Below are positions 10,351 through 19,619 of a DNA stretch of 64,000 nt, piece by piece. Positions within the stretch are counted from its first letter, which is position 1. The number at the start of each line of letters is the position of its first letter. Below the pieces are notes generated by a model. It was not told where the DNA came from and ran no database searches. It saw only the letters and a program-made list of their open reading frames with translations. The stretch is from Ascoidea rubescens DSM 1968 (lineage: Eukaryota > Ascomycota > Saccharomycetes > Ascoideales > Ascoideaceae): positions 248,001-312,000 of the forward strand of contig NW_017962920.1 of NCBI RefSeq assembly GCF_001661345.1, in the 5' to 3' direction. The translations under genes were made by a program, and so were the position numbers.

Positions 10351-13300
10351 TTAAACTGTTCTTTTAGATTGAAGTAAATATCTTTTGTTCATTTCAGCCA
10401 CTTGATGGCAAAATAAATGCCAATCAATATCTCTTAAGAATGGTTTAGAAATGACACCATCAAGTTTTTGTGAATTAGTCTGAGAGAAATTTTGGGTAAT
10501 TGAGCTTGTTGAAGTCAACTCAAGAATTTTATCCATATTTCCTGACAATTGATCAATTTTTTGGCATAACTGATCTGCAACCTCATTTTTGTATTGATCT
10601 ATAAGTTTTTTTTCTTTCCATTTATATAATTCATAACAGAATTTAAGATTTGGATAGAGTAATATGCTGATTCTCCTTACTCTAACATAAAGGTATGCGT
10701 AAGCAAAGGAGAAATTCAATCTTTTCATGACTTCAGCAATACAAATAGTTGCTGATCTAGATACTCCAACATGACAGTGAACTAAAACTCTTGTATCAAT
10801 ATTTAGTTTTCCATCATCATCGTTGATAAACTTTAGAATGCTATCTAAGGAATTAGAGAATGTGTGGATACCATTATCTAAAACGTTAACAAACAACAAC
10901 TTTTTAATGGGGAAATCTTCACCTAAGTTAGAATTAAAAGTAACAGCTTGACAAATGTTGGATACAACTTCCACTTTATAGTTTTTGGAGTCAAGATTTG
11001 ATAACCAATCAACAGGAAGTTCCCCAACGGAAATCATTTTGTTGATTTTTAAAAGCTTTAATAATTGAAGATTGTTTGCATGTCTGATTGAACCAAGATA
11101 TAGATGAGGCAATATTCTTGAAGGAAAAGAGAAAATCTTTGAATTATCGCAGGTTTTTTGAAACCAAGATATAGAATAATTAATATTGTTATTATTTGAA
11201 GATAACAATAGCATGCTTAGTTTTATTTCAATTTCATCTAGAGTGAGTAAATCAGAACTGATTAATCTTTCTCTGCAAGCTAAACTAATGTTTTCAAATT
11301 CGTTTTCTTCACAATCATTAAAAATATCATCATCATCATCATTATCAATATGAATAACGTTATTATTTTTTTTAGTGCTGTTTGAGTCAATTTTAAATAA
11401 AGGAGAAAAGAACAATAAAATTTTTTCTAGATGAATAAAAAACTCAGTATAAGATGAAGCAAAAAAAATAGGTCTGCCATGGTTTAATTGTAAATCTAAT
11501 AAAACTTGATTTAAATTTTTACCAGTTGAGAAAATTAAAAAACAAATTTGCAATAAAGAGACCTCAGAATAACCATCATTTGAGAAAATTAAAGCTGGAA
11601 ATTTTGAAGTATTTCTATAATATAATATTTTGCAAAGATTAATTATTGATAAGATATCGGATAAAGACATGTCACCAATGCCGGATACATAGGACGGAAA
11701 ATCTATAAAAATTGAGCTTAAATTAAATTTGAAAAAGGATTCATTTAAACCTGAATCATCTTCATAAACAACAAAGGCATGAATAGCAGATAATAACTGA
11801 AAAGAAGGAAACTGAACTAAATTTGGAAAATAAGGATCTGAATGGCAATAAATAAAAAAATTCCATTTTACAGGAATGCTGTTAATAAAAGAATTTGGAT
11901 TTTTATAGTAATTGAGATGATTGTATTGTAAAATTGAATTTCTTGGGTCACAGACTAATGGTATAGGTTCTTGAAAGAGGTTTAAATAATCGATAAAGGA
12001 AGGATCAAAATTAGAATCATTAGAAGAAAAGGAAGAAATATCAAGCAAGTGGTCATTTAAAGCATTTGAATCATTAAGAAATTTGAAATAATCGAAATCT
12101 TGTTTATTGCCGAAATAAACATTTTTGATGATTTTAGTAGAGGAAGAAATTTTAAGGCTTTCTAGTTTTTCTTTTAATATATAATTTGAATCATGATTAA
12201 GAATATCATCAATTTGATATTTATTGAAAAAACTTGGAAGTTGATCAGGATATTTGGCACAAGAGTTATTTATAGATAGATTTGAATATAAATCAGAAGT
12301 TAATAGTTGAAAGGAATTATTAATGGAAGTATAATAATTTGAATTGAAATTTGATAGAATTGAGATATTATTTAACAAAAGTGAAGAATTATCCTTAACT
12401 ATAATGATTTGATTTTTTTTCTTATACTGAGAAATGTAAAATAAATTAGCCAAGTAGATTAATCTTGCTAATGATTTGCAGTTACAATTTTTCAAATGAG
12501 AATTTTTATTTAAACAATAAATGATAACATTTGAAATAATTGAGATTTTTGAGATTTGTAGGTCAAAGTTTCTTATTGATTTTCTAGCTCTAATAGAATC
12601 TTGAGTGTAATCAGTATTGTTGTTAGAATTATTCATAACGTTGATGTTGGCTTTATTAATATAATTTGAAAAGGAGTTTTGAATTGATAATGCAAAGGAT
12701 TTATGCTTAAATAAAGGTAGTAAATTTAATTTCAAACAGTCATCAACGATTAAGTTGATCAATTTTGATTTTAAGGAGTCTATTAGTAAATTTTCAAAGA
12801 GATCAAAGATTAAGTGAGCGATGTAGTTATACAAGGTGTTTCGATTTGTTGTTGATAAACCCGGTTTAAATTTTATATTATTATTATTATTGTTATTGTT
12901 ATTGTTATTTAATGAGATCTTTTGATACAAGTAAGATAGTGGTTTTAAATAATCTGTTGGCAGGACAGAATTCTTGAGAAATCCATAATTATTGGCACAA
13001 TTTGGACCATTATAGATGGAGCTATTATTATTAATATTATCGTCATCATTGTAATAGTTATCAGTCTGATTATTGTTACTATTAATTTTATTGTCTTTTT
13101 GGAATGGATCCGTGGAACGAATCAAAGTTAAGAACTTGTGGTTGTTGTTGTTTTCAGTATTTTCCTCGCCAGGAAAAGAAGTTGAAGTGTCATGATGATG
13201 AAGCCATGGAAACATTTGGTTAATGTTGGGTAAGGGCAGTTGAAAGTACTCAACCACTTTCCTGACCAATTCCTCATTAGTAATTAAATCTGTTTTGAAA

Positions 13301-13494
13301 TTCGCTAATGTTTGATTATTCATATCAATTTTCTGACCAGAATAGGCAGAACCAAGTTCAGTGGTACTGATCTCATCAAGTAAATCAAGAAAACCAGCTG
13401 CTTTAATGGCGTCTTGGGTTGTGTTTTGAGCTCTAATCTGGGGGAGATGGGAATCAGTGGCATCTACAGTTGAAGTAGAAGGACCTTGCATCAT
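10351..13494 (-). CDS. PPS1: Dual-specificity protein phosphatase, Pps1-like
   Basis: A 1047-residue protein with a C-terminal dual-specificity phosphatase domain. The active-site loop reads HCHVGVSRSAT with catalytic Cys907; the likely general-acid Asp is in NVLDNG about 40 residues earlier, and the domain opens at PHLYLGSIRHA. The loop is followed by IAEVMKR as in Pps1. The long N-terminal part has an additional degenerate phosphatase-like region (ILPHLYLG and STGKN segments), as known for Pps1, and several Asn and Asp runs. Family knowledge: Pps1 dephosphorylates both Tyr and Ser/Thr and acts in S phase/DNA-replication checkpoint control. S. cerevisiae Pps1 is 807 residues; the excess here is mainly Asn-rich insertions. 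The start is the first ATG in the frame (complement of 13492-13494, a double Met). Confidence 0.85.
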   Translation of the reverse strand: MMQGPSTSTVDATDSHLPQIRAQNTTQDAIKAAGFLDLLDEISTTELGSAYSGQKIDMNNQTLANFKTDLITNEELVRKVVEYFQLPLPNINQMFPWLHHHDTSTSFPGEENTENNNNHKFLTLIRSTDPFQKDNKINSNNNQTDNYYNDDDNINNNSSIYNGPNCANNYGFLKNSVLPTDYLKPLSYLYQKISLNNNNNNNNNNNIKFKPGLSTTNRNTLYNYIAHLIFDLFENLLIDSLKSKLINLIVDDCLKLNLLPLFKHKSFALSIQNSFSNYINKANINVMNNSNNNTDYTQDSIRARKSIRNFDLQISKISIISNVIIYCLNKNSHLKNCNCKSLARLIYLANLFYISQYKKKNQIIIVKDNSSLLLNNISILSNFNSNYYTSINNSFQLLTSDLYSNLSINNSCAKYPDQLPSFFNKYQIDDILNHDSNYILKEKLESLKISSSTKIIKNVYFGNKQDFDYFKFLNDSNALNDHLLDISSFSSNDSNFDPSFIDYLNLFQEPIPLVCDPRNSILQYNHLNYYKNPNSFINSIPVKWNFFIYCHSDPYFPNLVQFPSFQLLSAIHAFVVYEDDSGLNESFFKFNLSSIFIDFPSYVSGIGDMSLSDILSIINLCKILYYRNTSKFPALIFSNDGYSEVSLLQICFLIFSTGKNLNQVLLDLQLNHGRPIFFASSYTEFFIHLEKILLFFSPLFKIDSNSTKKNNNVIHIDNDDDDDIFNDCEENEFENISLACRERLISSDLLTLDEIEIKLSMLLLSSNNNNINYSISWFQKTCDNSKIFSFPSRILPHLYLGSIRHANNLQLLKLLKINKMISVGELPVDWLSNLDSKNYKVEVVSNICQAVTFNSNLGEDFPIKKLLFVNVLDNGIHTFSNSLDSILKFINDDDGKLNIDTRVLVHCHVGVSRSATICIAEVMKRLNFSFAYAYLYVRVRRISILLYPNLKFCYELYKWKEKKLIDQYKNEVADQLCQKIDQLSGNMDKILELTSTSSITQNFSQTNSQKLDGVISKPFLRDIDWHLFCHQVAEMNKRYLLQSKRTV

Positions 13495-14040
13495 CGCAAC
13501 TCCAGAAGCAACAGCGGCAGAAACAAAGAACAGCTCTATGTTGGCAACCACCACTCTCGATATACGTTGAAGTATATCCTACTGTACTCCACTATTCTAC
13601 TGCTTTGTGGAGTTTGAAGAACAGCCAATCTACAAAATTTTCTCCAAAAAGCTCAAAAGGTTCAGAAATAAGTCTGGAATTTGCTGCATGAAGATTAGGT
13701 GATCTGATGCAAATATACGTCATAGCGCATACGCGACTGCACGTTTGATATCGCAGCTCTCTGCGTGGAACCATGTACACGGACGCATCCAAGCAAAGCC
13801 ACCCAGACGGGTTTGAGCGCCTATAAATAGTTGGCTGAGGAATCCAACGGTTTCTCAAAGCTTATTTCTAATTAGGGCTGTACTCATCCCGCTGCGGACG
13901 TATTGCTGCGGTATAAAAGCCATTGCATTTCGTCTCGCTTCTTCACTTCTATTGTTTCTGAGACCTCAGACCCTTTCTCTTTGTCTCAAAGAGTCCTTTC
14001 GTTTTGCTACTCCTGATCCACTCCAGGCCCACCGCTTGCC
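13495..14040. promoter_or_regulatory. Divergent promoter PPS1 / KCH1
   Basis: 546 bp with an unusually high GC content and many CG dinucleotides (about 13700-13900) for this genome. A TATAAAAG box at 13912-13919 lies about 120 bp before the KCH1 ATG, followed by a pyrimidine-rich leader. The open frame on the minus strand at 13592-13858 looks like a by-product of GC content. Confidence 0.55.
13912..13919 (+). promoter_or_regulatory. TATA box of KCH1
   Basis: TATAAAAG, a consensus yeast TATA element about 122 bp upstream of the KCH1 start codon. The region between is C/T-rich, as in typical yeast initiation zones. Confidence 0.6.
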
Positions 14041-15217
14041 ATGCTATTCAGAAGAAACTCCTGGGAATGGGAGATCGACAACAACACCTTTGATATCGTA
14101 GATCTTGACCAGTTCAAAAATTACAAGTTCTCCACTCTCTGGAATCTAATATGCTCCATAATCATGAATTTGCTACATGTCTTGTTGTTCTGTTTTGATA
14201 TCTACACCTGCATCAACTTACTAGTTTTCAACAAATGGACCAACGACGAAATACAACCCATCATACCCTTTGAGATTTCAAGATGGTTATTTAGCGGCTG
14301 CATATTGCTTTCCATAGTCTTGATTATAATCGACTGGATCAAAGGTGTAAAGCTATACTTTACCAGAAACATCTCCTTGACTTACCTTAACTCTGTTTCA
14401 AGATTTCTTTGGTGTGTCAAATCATACAAATATTTCTGTCTTTATAATGAAATTTCTCCGTCAAATTTTTTCGATAAACGTGCTTTCTTCATTTTTTTCA
14501 CCTTTAAGAGTTCAATCGCCTTGATCTTTGCAAACACCCCCAGACAAGTAATTAATGGTTTAACAATAGTCTCAATATTTATTGATGGTCAAGCAGAAAC
14601 CGTTCTACAAAGTCTAAAGAATTTACTTAAAGTAGGTTTTAGTGAAAAATACGCTGTTGTATTACTATTCATGTTTTTATCCTTTTCCATTTGGTTAATC
14701 TTCTTTATTGAGTTTTTATGGGCTTTGATATTATCAATGTTTGTCTTGCCAAAGATTCATAAAGTTCACAACCAATCTTTGAAACAATATATTTGCAACT
14801 TGATTAATCAGAATGTCTCTAATTTATCACGAAAATATCATAAAAGTTCTTTAAGACAAGTTAAATTAGAAAATTCAAAATTACAAATCCACCCAACTCT
14901 ACCTGCTGTTAATTTTGAAGATAACCAACAAAAGAGATCTTCATTAAAGAGAAAAACTTATAATCTATTCAACAATAGCAATAGTAGTAACAATAACAAC
15001 TTTTCATCCACAAATCTATTACTATCCCAAAAAAATAATACAAGAGATATATCAAATGACTCAAATTTTTCAAATACCTCAACAACTTATTATCAACCTG
15101 ATTTTAATAACAACTTGAAACCAGTAAATTCTTTTGCAAACTCTATATCAAGTACTTTTTTAAGCACGAATAACCCAAATACAAATCACTATTATTCTCC
15201 GGTTTATAATTCTTTTG

Positions 15218-15273
<56 letters not shown>

Positions 15274-15612
15274 GGTAGCACCAATAATCCTTTTGATAAT
15301 AATACTAGATATGATAATAGTTACAATAATTACAATGATTACGAGCAATATAACGGCTCAAATGAAAATATACAACTAAGAAATTTAACTCCCTTCACAA
15401 ATCAAAATTATAATGATTATTCCAATCCCAGTTTCAATTCTAATAACAATCTCTCTAGGCAACAACAAAGAAGTTTCACTACCCCAATACTTTCTTTTAA
15501 TACTCAAAATACTTCAAATTCGAGTGATTTAAACCGTAACCATACTATGATGGTCAGAAACCAATTACTATCGAATGAAAATTACGACCAGCTATTTAAA
15601 ATGAAACGTTAA
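14041..15612 (+). CDS. KCH1: Kch1/Prm6-family low-affinity potassium transporter
   Basis: A 523-residue protein. The N-terminal 240 residues carry the conserved Kch1/Prm6 block: the opening FRRNSWEWEID, several membrane segments (around residues 35-60, 80-100, 150-165, 200-235), and the FFTFKSSIALIFANTPRQV and NGLT region. Family knowledge: fungal Kch1 and its paralogue Prm6/Kch2 give a low-affinity K+ influx at the plasma membrane that triggers Ca2+ entry through Cch1-Mid1 during mating or ER stress. The C-terminal half is a cytosolic tail rich in Asn and Ser, including an uninterrupted Asn run of about 18 residues coded almost only by AAT (15220-15273). The start is the first ATG and fits the family N-terminus. 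Confidence 0.85.
15220..15273 (+). repeat. AAT trinucleotide microsatellite coding poly-Asn
   Basis: Seventeen consecutive AAT codons followed by AAC, inside KCH1. The near-absence of AAC codons means it is a young slippage repeat and length polymorphism is likely. Confidence 0.9.
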
Positions 15613-16256
15613 CCAATTTTATATTTTTACAACTTTACAATTTTTATTTACAAGCTCTTTACATTTGTTTTACAATTCTCTCATCATTTCAGTTCAATTT
15701 CACCTTTAACCGTTTTTTGTAGTTCTTATTTTTGTTAAAGCTCTTTTATATATCGTTTTTTATGTTTTCATTATTATTTCTTTCTAGTAATATTCAATTC
15801 TCCCTTTCAGTTTATGGTTTAAGCATCGTTCATTTTTCTATTAATTTTTAACCGTATTTTAATTTGATGTTTTATTTTTTTATTTTTTTTTTATTTTCTT
15901 TATTTTCTTTATTTTCTTTATTTTCTTTATTTTCTTTATTTTCTTTATTTTCTTTATTTTCTTATTGACTTTTGCTAATGATCTCAGTTTATTTATTGTA
16001 TTATTATAATTTATATACACAGTTTATCTCATTTTGTTTCCCGCCGTTATTGAATGCCTTTATTTTCTTTTATAGTTAATATTAATATTAATATTATATA
16101 TATTAAAACATAAACCTAAAACGTGAATAAACCAATGTGTTGTCTATTTACATGAAAATTACAAAATAATATCAAAATAATGAAAGTAATAAACATATTA
16201 TATCGTTTTATATTAATACCTTTATTATCAATTTCAATTTCAAAGATACTGTTAAT
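15613..16256. other. Convergent intergenic KCH1/COA3
   Basis: 644 bp between two convergent stop codons. It holds T-rich 3' sequences, a 9-bp tandem repeat and an AT-only stretch (about 16078-16105, with TTAATATTAATATTAATATT). No gene was recognised. Confidence 0.5.
15891..15965 (+). repeat. Tandem 9-bp repeat (TTTATTTTC)n
   Basis: About eight head-to-tail near-perfect copies of a 9-bp unit in the spacer downstream of KCH1. A simple minisatellite; no function assigned. Confidence 0.9.
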
Positions 16257-16715
16257 CTATTTTCCTTCAAGCTTCTTTTCAGCTTCATATTCGGCTTTCA
16301 ATTTCTTCAAATCTTCCTCACTAATTGGAGGTATCTCGATATCAGCCAAATCATCTTTACCCAAAAATTTATAGGTGTAAAAGTAAGCAGAAGTGGGAAT
16401 AGCTGCCAAAATAAAAAAAGTAGCAAAATTCTTCCAAAAATATGGTTGTCTAGCTCTAATAAACGATGGAGTCATTCTCCATGTTTTATGATTTAAATAC
16501 TTTGATGGATGAATTCTATAAGGATATTGTTTTTAAATAAAGAAAACAAAACAAAACAAAACAATTTCAATGATTTTCAAAGGATTCATTATTGTTAATA
16601 TACAAAAACCGAGCCATCAAAAAGACAATCCTCTTAGCAAGGCAAAGATTGGTTTATTTTTTGTTGTCGAAAAAAAAAAGGGGATCACATACGCAGCTCT
16701 CTTTCCTAAAAGCAT
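16257..16715 (-). CDS. COA3: Cytochrome c oxidase assembly factor Coa3, two exons
   Basis: Exon 1 is 16693-16715, the intron 16516-16692, and exon 2 is 16257-16515; the spliced protein has 93 residues. The open frame in exon 2 runs upstream of its first ATG and gives HPSKYLNHKTWRMTPSFIR, which matches the Coa3 family pattern NPSKY....TWKMTP.MIRAR, so the true start must lie upstream. Exon 1 supplies MLLGKRA and splices in frame through an Ala codon (GC|A). The protein has one membrane segment (FATFFILAAIPTSAYFYTY) and the conserved end PPI..E.L..LK.EYEAEKK. Family knowledge: Coa3 is an inner mitochondrial membrane protein that works with Cox14 and Mss51 to couple COX1 translation to complex IV assembly. 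S. cerevisiae Coa3 has 85 residues and no intron that I recall. Confidence 0.85.
16516..16692 (-). other. Intron of COA3
   Basis: 177 nt. The donor is GTATGTG, the probable branch site TATTAAC (complement of 16594-16600), and the acceptor TATAG. It is supported by homology on the exon 2 side and by the in-frame ATG exon of 23 nt on the other side. Confidence 0.8.
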
Positions 16716-16983
16716 TTTCGGTATAATTTATTCTGCGGAGATAAAGGCAATATATAATTGAAACCTATTAAGTTGCAATGATATATTCTGGTTATATCTT
16801 TATATCTTTCCTTACAGCGATATTCAACCTCACTTCTCATTTTCCTAGTTTTTTGAAAGTCCGCTCAAGATTCACGTGCTGTTTTTTTTTTTTATTTTAG
16901 TTTTGAGAAAGTGAAAAATTTTGGTGATTTTGGGTCGAAATGAAAGAGAAAGAAAGAGGAACAACAAAAAAGTAGAATAAACA
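16716..16983. promoter_or_regulatory. Divergent promoter COA3 / UTP18 with RRPE and E-box
   Basis: 268 bp. An RRPE match (TGAAAAATTT at 16912-16921) lies about 65 bp upstream of UTP18, with an E-box CACGTG at 16873-16878 and a poly-T tract beside it. The RRPE suits a ribosome-biogenesis gene. Confidence 0.55.
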
Positions 16984-18894
16984 ATGGGAAAGAAGAATAA
17001 CAGCAGTAATAAGAAAAGTGGCACAGTCAGCAAAGTCAATAAGAATAATGTGAACAAACAGAAAAAGGGTGGTAGTAAATCGAAAAAGAAAGTCAAGATC
17101 GAGATACCTCCAAAAGATGAAGAAGAATTATTATTAGAAAAATTAGTATTTGGGGACGAAAAGGGATTTGACGATAATTTGAAAAAATTGAATGATATCG
17201 ATTATAATTTTTTATCGGATGAAGATGAGGAAGATGAAGATGATGATAACCATGGCATAAATGATTTTCGAGATATAGATTATCAAAGCGATGAAGACAT
17301 TGATCAAGAGATGGGGGTCAATACCGAATTACTTCAAGACGATGAGTTATTCTTTGTGGATGATGGCGATAATGAAAATACTCAGGACGATAAAGATAAA
17401 AATTTAGAAATTGAAGTTGATAAGGGATCAAATTCTGGAAATGAAGATTCCGATTCTGATTTAGAATCAAACTTGGATTTAAAAAATGGTGAATTAGATT
17501 CCAATTCTGATGCATGGGAAGATAGCGATGATGGAAAAATAAATATTGATATATTATCAATGGACCGATTAAAAAAATTGCGTAAAACAGAGAATGATTC
17601 AATAATATCGGGAAAGACATATATAAAACGATTAAGAGCACAATACGAGAGAATTTATCCTCGACCCGAATGGGCAATTAATTTAAGCAAAAATGGATTC
17701 GAAAATGAGATGAATTCGGATAATGAAGATGGCAAAAGGAAGAATGATAATGGAAATAAAGAAGATGATTCCGATGGTGAGTATGAGACAAATGAGGCCG
17801 ATACAAATAACAATTCGAATTCATTAATTAGATTATTGTCAAAGATAAATCATGACGGATACAATATATCGTATGATAATAATTCTAAGATAAGTAAACT
17901 ATTGAGTTCAGTGGCGATTGATTTAACTAGATTGAAAGATGCAAACTATAAGCATCTTTCTAGAGCAGCAATACAAACGATATCATTTCATATTAATTTG
18001 CCATTGTTATTAACAGGTGGATATGATCAAACTGTTAGAGTATACCATATCGATGGTAAGAATAATAACGTTGTGACTACATTGTATTTAAAGGATTCAC
18101 CAATTCAAACTGCGTATTTCAGTCGAACAGAGAATAGTGAACTTAATGAAAATTCAAGCTATGAGATATTCTCTGGAGGGAGAAGAAAATATATGTACAA
18201 GTGGAATATTAAAACAGAAGAAATAAATAAGATTCAAAGATTATATGGACATGAATCAACACAAAAAAGTTTTGAAAGATTTAAAATGAGTAAAGATGGA
18301 AGATTTATTGGATTGATGGGGAACAATGGGTATATCAATTTGATTTCATCCTTAAATGGTATTTGGATTAGAAATTTCAAAATCGAGGGGGTGTTGGCCG
18401 ATTTTGATTTTTATTCCAATGATGGAAAAATCATAGTGATAAGTACTAGTGGAGAAATCTGGGAATTTGAGGTTGAAAGCGGAAACATAATTGGAAAATG
18501 GAAAGACAATAATGGAATTGGTATAACAAAGCTCTCTGTGGGCAGTAAGAATGATAGATTTTTGGCCATTGGTACGAATTTAGGAATTGTAAATATTTAT
18601 GATTTCCAGAAGAGAAAATTGCTAAATACAATGCAGCAGTTGACGACTTCTATATCATCTTTGACCTTCAATCACGATGGACAGTTGTTGTGCATGGCCA
18701 GTCGAGGGAAAAAAGATGCACTAAGATTGGTTCATTTGCCCAGTTGTCAAGTGTTCAAAAACTGGCCAAACAGTGGAACTCCCCTAGGCAAGGTTACAAG
18801 TGTGGCTTTTAGTCCCAAGAGCCAGATGATATGTGTTGGAAATGAAGCAGGAAAGGCGAGACTATGGAAGTTGAACCACTACGCCTCGCAATAA
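16984..18894 (+). CDS. UTP18: U3 snoRNP (SSU processome) WD40 protein Utp18
   Basis: A 636-residue protein. A Lys-rich start is followed by an extended acidic and Asp/Glu/Asn-rich region (about residues 55-280), then a C-terminal WD40 propeller (about 300-636). Diagnostic Utp18 features are RLRAQYERIYPRPEWA in the middle, ISFH..LPLLLTGGYDQTVRVYHIDGK at the start of the propeller, FSGGRRKYMYKWN, and SVAFSPKSQMICVGNEAGKARLWKL at the end. Family knowledge: Utp18 is a nucleolar component of the U3-containing small-subunit processome needed for 18S rRNA maturation; the N-terminal part recruits Mtr4 and the exosome. The start ATG is clear, and the 5' region carries an RRPE. The last 300 bp are more GC-rich and lead into a GC peak. 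Confidence 0.93.
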   Translation: MGKKNNSSNKKSGTVSKVNKNNVNKQKKGGSKSKKKVKIEIPPKDEEELLLEKLVFGDEKGFDDNLKKLNDIDYNFLSDEDEEDEDDDNHGINDFRDIDYQSDEDIDQEMGVNTELLQDDELFFVDDGDNENTQDDKDKNLEIEVDKGSNSGNEDSDSDLESNLDLKNGELDSNSDAWEDSDDGKINIDILSMDRLKKLRKTENDSIISGKTYIKRLRAQYERIYPRPEWAINLSKNGFENEMNSDNEDGKRKNDNGNKEDDSDGEYETNEADTNNNSNSLIRLLSKINHDGYNISYDNNSKISKLLSSVAIDLTRLKDANYKHLSRAAIQTISFHINLPLLLTGGYDQTVRVYHIDGKNNNVVTTLYLKDSPIQTAYFSRTENSELNENSSYEIFSGGRRKYMYKWNIKTEEINKIQRLYGHESTQKSFERFKMSKDGRFIGLMGNNGYINLISSLNGIWIRNFKIEGVLADFDFYSNDGKIIVISTSGEIWEFEVESGNIIGKWKDNNGIGITKLSVGSKNDRFLAIGTNLGIVNIYDFQKRKLLNTMQQLTTSISSLTFNHDGQLLCMASRGKKDALRLVHLPSCQVFKNWPNSGTPLGKVTSVAFSPKSQMICVGNEAGKARLWKLNHYASQ

Positions 18895-19619
18895 ATAGTG
18901 ATCTTTTCATAGAAACGCAAATAGAAAACACAGCTCTGCTCCACAATCTGATATTCTCACCAGAAATTGCACTTTGATGAGAAAGAGAAACACCGGATTT
19001 TCTTCCGTAAAGCTAATGTCGAAAATCTGTTTTCTGATGCAATCATCTGCAGGTATCATACCAACTCCGAGCACATCTGCATGTACACGTGCGTGATGTT
19101 GTACTTGAGTTTTCCGAAACCGAATCGCAGACCAAATGGAGTTGTGCCGGCCCGAAAGCAGCACGAGAAAGCAATACGAAGCTCGGGACCGCACTTGTCG
19201 TGTCCGCGTTCAAAAACGGGTGTCCCAAAGGGGTCGGAAAAAGTAGCGGCAGGCCCAATACGGCCGTCGGGGTGGTTGGCTCTTCGCTTCTCCACTATGT
19301 TCTTCAGTTCGGTGCTTTGCTTTCCGAATCAATTGGTAAATGCCGGTCTTGAATCAGCAAAGAAGAAAGAAACTCACAAAAAATCTGCTCAACGTTAAAT
19401 GACTTGGTAAAAGTATGAAAAGTGTACTTTGAGCCAATCATAACAATTGGCTACTCATCTTGTTGTGTATTATATATAAATCATGGTTTCTGCTGTCTCT
19501 GTAATGTTTTATTTTTTTTGAGAAAGAACTCAATTATATCGATTTTGAAAATTTTACTTCAGATTCTATATTTAAGTTCTGCACTATACTCATATCGATC
19601 TCAATAATACATATATACT
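18895..19619. promoter_or_regulatory. GC-rich promoter region of the DHA1 transporter
   Basis: 725 bp. The part at about 19050-19300 is GC-rich with many CGG/CCG triplets (for example CGGCCCGAAAG near 19150 and ACGGCCGTCGGGG near 19261), the kind of half-site read by fungal zinc-cluster regulators. A TATATAAA box lies at 19473-19480, about 140 bp before the ATG. Several overlapping open frames on both strands in the GC-rich part show no coding logic. Confidence 0.5.
19473..19480 (+). promoter_or_regulatory. TATA box of the DHA1 transporter gene
   Basis: TATATAAA about 140 bp upstream of the start codon, a usual spacing for an inducible yeast promoter. Confidence 0.5.

Noticed and set aside
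13592-13858. 88-codon minus-strand frame upstream of PPS1
   Set aside because: Cys/Arg-rich chance translation of a GC-rich promoter; no homology and no continuity with PPS1.
19043-19398. Several overlapping open frames upstream of the DHA1 transporter
   Set aside because: Same reason: a GC peak lengthens frames on both strands, and the area is where a promoter is expected.
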